21,386 bases of DNA from DRYM01 sp964526225 (lineage in GTDB: Archaea; Thermoproteota; Thermoprotei_A; EX4484-217-1), in the NCBI GenBank assembly GCA_964526225.1, contig CAZGLL010000026.1, forward strand, positions 1 to 21,386. The letters run 5' to 3'. The notes under the pieces are model-generated. The model was not told the origin of the DNA. It saw only the letters and a list, made by a program, of their open reading frames with translations, and did no database searches. This document shows, piece by piece, positions 13,431-19,064 of this stretch; position 1 is the first letter of the stretch, and every line of letters begins with the position of its first letter. Both the position numbers and the translations under genes were made by a program.

Positions 13431-13538
13431 TGGCGCCGGGGGCGGGATTCGAACCCGCGCGCCCCATATGGGGCACTGGCTATCTAGAATTTTTCTCTCT
13501 CTCCAGGCCAGCCCCTTAGTCCGCTCGGGCACCCCGGC
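13431..13538 (-). tRNA. tRNA-Ser (anticodon GGA) with a 19-nt intron, CCA encoded
   Basis: On the minus strand a full cloverleaf folds: acceptor GCCGGGG/CCCCGGC, discriminator G73 (serine-type) and encoded CCA; D-stem CCC/GGG; anticodon stem CTGGC/GCCAG; a type II variable arm with five pairs, GCCCC-ATAT-GGGGC; and T-arm GCGGG-TTCGAAT-CCCGC. The anticodon GGA is at 13504-13502. Intron 13482-13500 follows base 37. The mature tRNA is 89 nt, including CCA. It lies 63 bases downstream of rps10 on the same strand and has its own TATA-like box. Confidence 0.97.
13482..13500 (-). other. tRNA-Ser intron with bulge-helix-bulge splice motif
   Basis: The intron lies at the canonical 37/38 position. Loop bases 32-35 (CUGG) pair with intron CUAG (one G-U), giving the 4-bp central helix. 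Three-base bulges AGA (cut AG|A) and AUA (cut AU|A) flank it, and the outer helix is the anticodon stem. The inner intron stem is weak, so this is closest to a relaxed hBH form. Removal leaves a 7-base anticodon loop. Confidence 0.85.
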
Positions 13539-13566
13539 TCTTCAGTACTGATGTTCTAAGAGAATT

Positions 13567-13575
13567 CTATTTAAG
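13567..13575 (-). promoter_or_regulatory. TATA box of tRNA-Ser
   Basis: CTTAAATAG on the minus strand is centred about 33 bases before tRNA base 1, giving a predicted start some 5-8 bases upstream of the mature 5' end, for RNase P trimming. Confidence 0.5.
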
Positions 13576-13601
13576 AGTTGCTTCAATAAAGCTGTTCATG
13601 C

Positions 13602-13910
13602 TTAGAGAAGTTCTATTTCAACGTATACGTCTTCTGGAACTCTTACTCTCATTATGTGTCTCATAACTCTTTCATCGGCGGCAATATCTATTATTCTCTT
13701 GTGTATTCTCATTTCCCATCTATCCCATGTTTTACTTCCTTCTCCACAAGGAGACCTTCTAACGGGAACAACTAGCCTCTTAGTTGGTAACGGTATTGGT
13801 CCTCTCATTTTTACTCCCGTTTTCTTAACTATTTCCTTTATTTGCTCAACTACGTAGTTCAAATTCTCTACATTTGTGCTCCATAACCTTATTCTTGCTT
13901 TAGAGACCAT
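13602..13910 (-). CDS. rps10: 30S ribosomal protein S10 (uS10)
   Basis: Small-subunit protein of the head domain. The 102 residues are the normal archaeal length and contain the signature KMRGPIPLPTKRLVVPVRRSPC followed by KTWDRWEMRIHKRIIDI. The loop carrying GPIPLPT reaches into the ribosome as in all S10 proteins. It follows EF-1alpha by 87 bases. That gap holds TATA-like AT boxes (AAACTTAAA about 28 bases before the ATG) and a T-rich run, so it may have its own promoter in addition to read-through. An EF-1alpha-S10-tRNA-Ser order is, as far as I recall, known from other archaea. Confidence 0.97.
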   Translation of the reverse strand: MVSKARIRLWSTNVENLNYVVEQIKEIVKKTGVKMRGPIPLPTKRLVVPVRRSPCGEGSKTWDRWEMRIHKRIIDIAADERVMRHIMRVRVPEDVYVEIELL

Positions 13911-13997
13911 ATGTGATCCCTTTTTGTTGGGTTTAAGTTTTTAGAATTAAAAAAGCTAATTAATATTTTTATTTAAATTGTTAAAAACATGGTTAGC

Positions 13998-15320
13998 TTA
14001 TTTAGCTTTTATTTCGACTTTCTCTGGTTCTACGTCGATAACTACTCCAATACCTACTGTTCTACCCATATCTCTCATTGCGAATCTTCCTAGCTGTGGG
14101 AATTCACTATACTTCTCTATAACCATGGGCTTTATCGGTTTAAATTCTACTATCGCTACATGACCTTTCTTTATGAATTTAGGTTCTTTCTCAACAACTT
14201 GACCTGTTCTCGGATCAATTCTTGCTTCAATCTTAGTTATTCTGCATGCTACACTTGCTGTATGAGCGTGTATTACTGGCGTGTATCCTGGGGCTATAGC
14301 TGTTGGATGCCATATTACTATTATTCTTGCTTTGAACGATTTAGCTACTGTCGGCGGGTTAGTTAAGTGACCTGCAACATCTCCTCTCCTAATTTCAGTC
14401 CTAGATATGCCTCTAACATTGAATCCTATGTTGTCTCCTGGTTCCGCCTTCTCTATTCTCTCATGATGCATTTCTATCGATCTTACTTCGCCAACCTTTC
14501 CTGGAGGCATGAAAACTACTTTGTCACCTACCTTTAGGACTCCTGTTTCAACTCTACCAACAGGTACTGTTCCAACACCGGATATTGAGTAAACCTCCTG
14601 TATTGGTATTCTAAGAGGCTTATCGATAGGCTTTGGTGGTGGTTCTAGTAAATCGAATGCTTCAATGAGTGTTGGTCCATTATACCATGGCATTTTCGAG
14701 CTTCCTTCCATAACATTGTCTCCTGTCCATGCCGACACAGGTACGAACGGTATTTTATCTACTTTAAATCCGAACCTCCTCATGAACTCCTTAAGTTCCT
14801 TTACTATCTGCTCGTAACGTTCCTTACTCCAGTTTACTGTTGGATCATCCATCTTATTTATAGCAACAATTACTTGGTCAATACCCATTGTTTTCGCTAG
14901 AATAATGTGTTCCCTCGTCTGTCCCTCTTCGCTCATACCTGCTTCGTATTCTCCCTTCTTAGCTGAAACGACAAGTAATGCAGCATCAGCTTGTGAAGCA
15001 CCTGTTATCATGTTTTTAACGAAGTCTCTATGGCCGGGGGCATCAATTATTGTGAAATAGTACTTTTTGGTTTCGAACTTCATGAATGCCAGGTCTATTG
15101 TTAGCCCTCTTTCTCTCTCCTCTTTAAGCCTGTCAAGTAGCCAAGCATACTTGAATGATTCCTGCCCTCTCTTTTTAGCTTCTTCCTCTATTTCCTTAAG
15201 CTTCTTTGGATCGATAAACCCGGCTTTAAACAGTAGATGACCTGTTAGCGTGCTTTTACCATGGTCAACATGCCCTATTACTACGAGGTTTAAGTGTGGT
15301 TTTTCAGGTCTTTTAGACAT
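13998..15320 (-). CDS. tuf: Translation elongation factor 1-alpha
   Basis: GTPase that delivers aminoacyl-tRNA to the ribosome. The 440 residues have three domains. In the G domain are G1 GHVDHGKST (16-24), G3 DAPGH (93-97) and G4 NKMD (155-158); the effector region contains ERERGLTIDLAFMKFE. Residues 121-137 (KKGEYEAGMSEEGQTREH) are the longer insertion typical of crenarchaea and eukaryotes. Domains II and III begin near 230 (RIPIQEVYSISGVG) and 340. GGGGTG lies 9 bases before the ATG, and a minus-strand TATA-like GCTTTATATTC is at 15384-15394, so it has its own promoter after rps7. Confidence 0.98.
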   Translation of the reverse strand: MSKRPEKPHLNLVVIGHVDHGKSTLTGHLLFKAGFIDPKKLKEIEEEAKKRGQESFKYAWLLDRLKEERERGLTIDLAFMKFETKKYYFTIIDAPGHRDFVKNMITGASQADAALLVVSAKKGEYEAGMSEEGQTREHIILAKTMGIDQVIVAINKMDDPTVNWSKERYEQIVKELKEFMRRFGFKVDKIPFVPVSAWTGDNVMEGSSKMPWYNGPTLIEAFDLLEPPPKPIDKPLRIPIQEVYSISGVGTVPVGRVETGVLKVGDKVVFMPPGKVGEVRSIEMHHERIEKAEPGDNIGFNVRGISRTEIRRGDVAGHLTNPPTVAKSFKARIIVIWHPTAIAPGYTPVIHAHTASVACRITKIEARIDPRTGQVVEKEPKFIKKGHVAIVEFKPIKPMVIEKYSEFPQLGRFAMRDMGRTVGIGVVIDVEPEKVEIKAK

Positions 15321-15383
15321 TTACATGCGCACCCCAATAGACACTATTTGTGGTTTAATCCGAGTCCTAAGAGCGGAGATCGT

Positions 15384-15394
15384 GAATATAAAGC
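15384..15394 (-). promoter_or_regulatory. TATA box of EF-1alpha
   Basis: GCTTTATATTC on the minus strand lies about 69 bases before the ATG, predicting a leader of roughly 43 bases with the GGGGTG SD. The 99-base gap after rps7 leaves room for an independent promoter. Confidence 0.55.
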
Positions 15395-15419
15395 TTTCGT
15401 AAGAAATATAAGTATTATG

Positions 15420-16010
15420 CTATCTTGCGCTAAGAGCTATTCTCTCAATTTCCTCCTTCCTTGAAATAGCGTAGCTTTTCAAATCGTAGTTTGCAGCCGC
15501 AATTATTTCGTCAGCTAAACATTCCTCTATAGGCTTAGGATTATTGAAAGCGCAGTTTCTAGCACCTTCAGCAATATGTCTTAATGCTAAATCAACTCTT
15601 CTCTGGGGAGCAACATCGACAGCTACATGGTAAACTATTCCACCATAAACTATTCTAGTGGTTTCCTCTCTTGGAGCAGCGTTTTCTATCGCTCTAACAA
15701 GGACTTGTATCGGATTTTCACCAGTCTTATAATATATTATGTCGAAGGCTAACTTCACAATATTATAGGCTAAATGCTTCTTACCGGCGTTTCTACCGGG
15801 TTTCATAAGCTGGTTCATTAATCTTTCAACTATAGGGACTTCGGACTTACCGAACCTTCTATGTTCATGTCTTCCCCCAGTATGAGGTAACCATACTGGC
15901 TTAAGGCAAATGTATTTTTTCAAGCTTGGATCTCTAACTTCTATTCCTTCGAAACTCCATTTTCCGAAAAGCTTTATTTCCTTTGTTTTCACTAGCTTCT
16001 CTTCAGCCAT
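15420..16010 (-). CDS. rps7: 30S ribosomal protein S7 (uS7)
   Basis: Primary 16S-binding protein of the 30S head. The 196 residues contain KSEVPIVERLMNQLMKPGRN (family signature), KKHLAYNIVKLAFDII, NPIQVLVRAIENAAPREE and the C-terminal RRVDLALRHIAEGARNCAF...CLADEIIAAANYDLKSYAI. The archaeal/eukaryotic N-terminal extension, IKLFGKWSFEGIEV..., is present. The ATG at 16010 is preferred over a GTG six bases upstream because GGGTT sits 7 bases before the ATG but directly abuts the GTG. It is divergent from the DUF151 gene, with two TATA-like boxes in the 120-base gap. Confidence 0.97.
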   Translation of the reverse strand: MAEEKLVKTKEIKLFGKWSFEGIEVRDPSLKKYICLKPVWLPHTGGRHEHRRFGKSEVPIVERLMNQLMKPGRNAGKKHLAYNIVKLAFDIIYYKTGENPIQVLVRAIENAAPREETTRIVYGGIVYHVAVDVAPQRRVDLALRHIAEGARNCAFNNPKPIEECLADEIIAAANYDLKSYAISRKEEIERIALSAR

Positions 16011-16029
16011 GTACACTAACCCTTGTAAA

Positions 16030-16079
16030 CTTTATATTGCTGTATTCGGTTAGTAGAGGTTACAAGTTTATATTTTTAA
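16030..16079. promoter_or_regulatory. Divergent promoter rps7 / DUF151 gene
   Basis: TTTATATTTTTAA at 16067-16079 reads as a TATA-like element on both strands. It is placed about 60 bases before the DUF151 ATG on the plus strand and about 62 before rps7 on the minus strand. A second minus-strand box, CAATATAAAG (16030-16039), is only about 25 bases from the rps7 ATG and would give a leaderless transcript. The outer box suits the visible rps7 SD better. Confidence 0.45.
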
Positions 16080-16130
16080 CGTGAGTAGTAGTGTAGTAGG
16101 TTTCGGGAAACTAAAGGGTGCTTTGAAATA

Positions 16131-16586
16131 ATGAATAAAATGGTTAAGGTAGTTAGAGTTGAAGCGTTTCTAATGCCTACTCCACCATACGTTCCAGTGA
16201 TAACATGCTATCTTGAAGATGGAAGGCAATTTACTCTCTACTACGTGCCCTACGAAATAGTTATTGCGATAAATAGGATTCAGGGAGAAAAATATGATGT
16301 AGAAAGGGAAAGCGTTTTTGACGTTTTACCTATGGTAACGGGTGATTTAAGAGATAAATTGAGAAGTAGGATAAAAGCTGTATACATAGATTATTTAAAC
16401 AAAGAAACAATGCTATACTCTGCAACGATGGAAATAAAAGTCGATGGAGCAATCGTAAGAAGAAAAATGATTCCAAGTCATGCAATATATTTAGCATTAC
16501 TAAGCAATAGCGACATCTACATTTTAGATGAACTAGTTAAGCATCAAGAAGAAATGAGTTCTAGATCAGAAAGCGGAGAACTATAG
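16131..16586 (+). CDS. DUF151 / bifunctional nuclease-like protein
   Basis: The 151 residues resemble the BFN/DUF151 domain. The strand pattern KVVRVEAFLMPTPPYVPVIT is followed by LEDGRQFTLYYVPYEIVIAINRIQG (the family's DG...P.WIG..EA.AI position), then LRSRIKAVYIDYLNKETMLYSATMEIKVDG and the hallmark helix PSHAIYLALLSNSDIYILDELV, matching the usual (S/D)DAIALAL....I.V...V. Bacterial and plant members are reported to have RNase/DNase activity, but nothing here proves activity in this divergent archaeal form. It lies opposite to the ribosomal genes, between rps7 and rps12. GGGTG lies about 10 bases before the ATG at 16131; the ATG at 16140 is an alternative. Confidence 0.75.
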   Translation: MNKMVKVVRVEAFLMPTPPYVPVITCYLEDGRQFTLYYVPYEIVIAINRIQGEKYDVERESVFDVLPMVTGDLRDKLRSRIKAVYIDYLNKETMLYSATMEIKVDGAIVRRKMIPSHAIYLALLSNSDIYILDELVKHQEEMSSRSESGEL

Positions 16587-16618
16587 GGAAACATATTTCC
16601 GTAATGAAACTTCTTTTT
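16587..16618 (+). terminator. Possible terminator of the DUF151 gene
   Basis: Immediately after the stop, GGAAA-CATA-TTTCC (16587-16600) can form a 5-bp hairpin, followed by a T-rich stretch (TTCTTTTTCT from 16611). The convergent rps12 gene ends at 16619, so this short gap must hold both 3' ends. Confidence 0.4.
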
Positions 16619-17062
16619 CTACCTTACAGGCTTCTGCTTCTTTCCTTTAAGAAGAGCGTCAAGTGAAACACCATTTACTGCTATTACTTTATATCTTACC
16701 CCTGGTAAGTCGCCCATAGATCTACCTCTTGAACCACCTATACCTGCAATAATTACTTCATCGTGTTCATCAATGAAGTTAAGTGCTCCATCACTTGGTG
16801 CAAATGCTGTAACAACTTTCCCGTTCTTTATAAGCTGAACTCTAACACATTTTCTTACAGCTGAATTCGGCTGTCTGGCTTCAACACCTACTTTTTCAAG
16901 AACAATGCCTCTCGCCATGGGTGCTCCTTCTAATGGATCATACTTTTCCTTTATCCTCAACATTCTACGTTTAAACTCTAACTGACTCCATCTAAACTTT
17001 AGCCTTTTTCTCTTAAGCTTTCTAGCTGCATAGAGACCATAGGGTGATTTCTTACCTGGCAT
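16619..17062 (-). CDS. rps12: 30S ribosomal protein S12 (uS12)
   Basis: Decoding-centre protein. The 147 residues are the archaeal/eukaryotic length, with the conserved RQPNSAVRKCVRVQL (63-77; the K/Q-P-N-S-A loop at the A site), APSDGALNFIDEHDEVIIAG and GGSRGRSMGDLPGVRYKV (the second decoding loop), and a basic N-terminal extension, RKLKRKRLKFRWSQ. GGAG lies 4 bases before the ATG. The 55-base gap after nusA contains minus-strand GTTTAAAAAC and CTTAAAACC, so an internal promoter is possible besides read-through from the RNA polymerase operon. Confidence 0.97.
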   Translation of the reverse strand: MPGKKSPYGLYAARKLKRKRLKFRWSQLEFKRRMLRIKEKYDPLEGAPMARGIVLEKVGVEARQPNSAVRKCVRVQLIKNGKVVTAFAPSDGALNFIDEHDEVIIAGIGGSRGRSMGDLPGVRYKVIAVNGVSLDALLKGKKQKPVR

Positions 17063-17117
17063 TTTACTCCAACACCCTCTCCAACATATTAGGTTTTAAG
17101 GGGTTTTTAAACTAAAC

Positions 17118-17564
17118 TCACGTTACAATAACTGAGTCTATTTCGAAGTATCTTTTCAAAATCATTCTTGCCCTAGCTACGTTTCTACCAGCTTTGCCTA
17201 TGGCAACTCCTTTATCTTGAGGATCAACAGTTACTAATACTTTCTTCTTACCCGAAGGTGTAGTCAGCACTTTAACGTTAAGTACTCTTGCCGGGGCTAA
17301 AGCGTTCTTAGCTAGTTGCTCAATATTATCGGCCCATTCTACGACTTCGATGTTTCTTCCTAAAAGCCTTTTTAGCCTTTTGATGTTTATTCCATTTTTA
17401 CCTATAGCTAATCCCATATCGCCGGGTTTTACAAGAAATATTATTCTATTTTCGTTTTCATCTATTATACAGTCTTTTACTGAAGCTCTTGTTAAATCTT
17501 GGAATAAGGCGATGTAACGCATTTCTTCAGCCGTAAGCTTTATTTCAGGCACTTGTTTCACCAC
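17118..17564 (-). CDS. nusA: Archaeal NusA (two KH domains)
   Basis: Short archaeal transcription factor with only the RNA-binding half of bacterial NusA. The 148 residues hold KH1 (about 35-75, GxxG loop GKNG at 55-58) and KH2 (about 100-145, GKAG at 123-126). The start is a GTG, either 17564 or the adjacent in-frame 17561. GAGG abuts it, so no well-spaced SD exists, and initiation is probably coupled to the upstream L30e gene, which it overlaps by about 20 bases. It sits in the usual place between rpl30e and rps12 downstream of the RNA polymerase genes. Confidence 0.95.
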   Translation of the reverse strand: MVKQVPEIKLTAEEMRYIALFQDLTRASVKDCIIDENENRIIFLVKPGDMGLAIGKNGINIKRLKRLLGRNIEVVEWADNIEQLAKNALAPARVLNVKVLTTPSGKKKVLVTVDPQDKGVAIGKAGRNVARARMILKRYFEIDSVIVT

Positions 17565-17865
17565 CCTCGGCGAACTCTAGAATTCTAGAATCTCCTTCAT
17601 TATATATCGTTATTGCAGCGACCATAAATGGTTTTCCGCATACTGTACCGAGTTCAACAGATGTTCCCTGAAATACGTAAACAGGTGTTTTTGAGAGTTT
17701 AGCATAGTATAATATATCATCCTTTATTTCTTTGGGGGCATTTGCAGCTACAATAACCATTTTCGCCTTTCCATGCTTAAGCGCCTTAATAGCTTCTTTG
17801 CTTCCAAATCCTACTTTACCTGTTTTTATAGCCATTCTTAATTCTGATTCGAAAGACAAAGACAT
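17545..17865 (-). CDS. rpl30e: 50S ribosomal protein L30e (eL30)
   Basis: The 106 residues belong to the L7Ae/L30e RNA-binding fold: MAIKTGKVGFGSKEAIKALKHGKAKMVIVAANAPKEIKDDILYY, PVYVFQGTSVELGTVCGKPFMVAAITI and the acidic end. The GKVGFGSKEAIKALK and GTSVELG segments form the kink-turn-binding face. The ATG follows directly on the rpoA2 TAA, and the SD (GGTGA, 8 bases upstream) lies inside rpoA2. The 3' end overlaps nusA. This linkage of RNA polymerase, L30e and NusA is standard in archaea. Confidence 0.96.
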   Translation of the reverse strand: MSLSFESELRMAIKTGKVGFGSKEAIKALKHGKAKMVIVAANAPKEIKDDILYYAKLSKTPVYVFQGTSVELGTVCGKPFMVAAITIYNEGDSRILEFAEGGETSA

Positions 17866-19053
17866 TTATTTATTCACCGTATTTCTATTTTCTTTTTTAA
17901 GAGCTGAAGGCTTCATGAGCAATTCAACCATACCCGTACCCAAAGGTATTATTTGGCCAACGATTACGTTTTCAGTTACGCCTTTAAGTTCATCTACTTC
18001 TCCTCTTGCCGCTCCTTCTAATAAATGCTTTACGGTCACTTCGAAAGCGGCTCTTGCAAGAACGCTTGGTTTCTCACCGCTAACTCCATGTCTACCTACC
18101 TGTCTTACTCTACCAGTTCTCGTCATTATATCTGCTACAAGAAGAATATGTCGAATATCTACATCCAAACCTTGATCCTCAAGAACACTCATTATTTCGT
18201 TTATTATTGCTGTTCTCGCGGCTTCTATGCCTAGTACCTCCTCTATTTCATGAATATCGTTCGTTATCGTTCTACGATAATCTACACCTTTAACATTCAA
18301 TACTCCTGCAAGGTTTGAACCATCAGTCATTATTACGTATTCGTCTCCTTTCTTCTGAATAATTGCTCTTTTTATTCCTTTGATTCCCTTTATCTTCGCA
18401 TTAATTATTTTCTCTCTTATCTTGTTAAGTTTACTTATTGTTGCTGATTCCTCCTCTATTTCTACTCTTATCTGCTCTTCTTCAACACGTATTTTCCCTA
18501 GCTTTAGCTTTTCAAGAACTTTAATTATTTGTTCTACCGTTACTCCCTTGTCTCTCATCATTTCCTTATCCAGAACTATTATTATTGAGTTAGTGAACAA
18601 GTCTATGTCAACTGTTTTAGCGACATTCTCTATTGTCGTATATTCTATTTTCCTTGCTACCTCTATGGCTTTGTTTTTATCATACCTATGTTCTTCGTCT
18701 AAGTAAACAGTCATTATGGGTGTTGATGGTTCTCTACGTGCATCAACAATTTCTATGAGTCTAGGTAAGCCTAGTGTTACATTTAATTCCCTAACTCCAG
18801 CGTAGTGGAATGTTCTAAGCGTCATCTGAGTACTTGGTTCACCGATTGATTGAGCAGCAACTGTTCCTACAGCTTCTCCAGGATCTACAGTGACATACCT
18901 GTATTCTTTAATAACCTCCTCAATTATCTTACCTAATTTATCTTCACTAATATCAAGGTCTTTCAGTTTATCCTTTAACTCATTAACTACTGATTTTGGA
19001 AGTATATTCTCTATTTCCTTAAGTTCTTTCTCTAAAAGTACAGACTCTACCAT
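17866..19053 (-). CDS. rpoA2: DNA-directed RNA polymerase subunit A''
   Basis: C-terminal portion of the largest RNA polymerase subunit, a separate polypeptide in archaea. In 395 residues, VDPGEAVGTVAAQSIGEPSTQMTLRTFHYAGVREL (57-91) holds the trigger-loop helices. It is followed by GLPRLIEIVDARREPSTPIMTVYL. The C-terminal block contains DIMTRTGRVRQVGRHGVSGEKPSVLARAAFEVTVKHLLEGA, and then the family end, NVIVGQIIPLGTGMVELL. The ATG is 11 bases downstream of the rpoA1 stop, with GAGGT upstream, so the two parts are translated from one message and assemble with A'. Confidence 0.98.
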   Translation of the reverse strand: MVESVLLEKELKEIENILPKSVVNELKDKLKDLDISEDKLGKIIEEVIKEYRYVTVDPGEAVGTVAAQSIGEPSTQMTLRTFHYAGVRELNVTLGLPRLIEIVDARREPSTPIMTVYLDEEHRYDKNKAIEVARKIEYTTIENVAKTVDIDLFTNSIIIVLDKEMMRDKGVTVEQIIKVLEKLKLGKIRVEEEQIRVEIEEESATISKLNKIREKIINAKIKGIKGIKRAIIQKKGDEYVIMTDGSNLAGVLNVKGVDYRRTITNDIHEIEEVLGIEAARTAIINEIMSVLEDQGLDVDIRHILLVADIMTRTGRVRQVGRHGVSGEKPSVLARAAFEVTVKHLLEGAARGEVDELKGVTENVIVGQIIPLGTGMVELLMKPSALKKENRNTVNK

Positions 19054-19064
19054 AACCCATTACC

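Noticed and set aside
16011..16016. GTG start of rps7 two codons upstream of the ATG
   Set aside because: The SD GGGTT directly abuts this GTG but is ideally spaced from the ATG at 16010.
17732..18706. Plus-strand open frames opposite L30e and rpoA2
   Set aside because: Mirror images of conserved genes, with Ser/Phe/Ile-rich translations typical of antisense frames.
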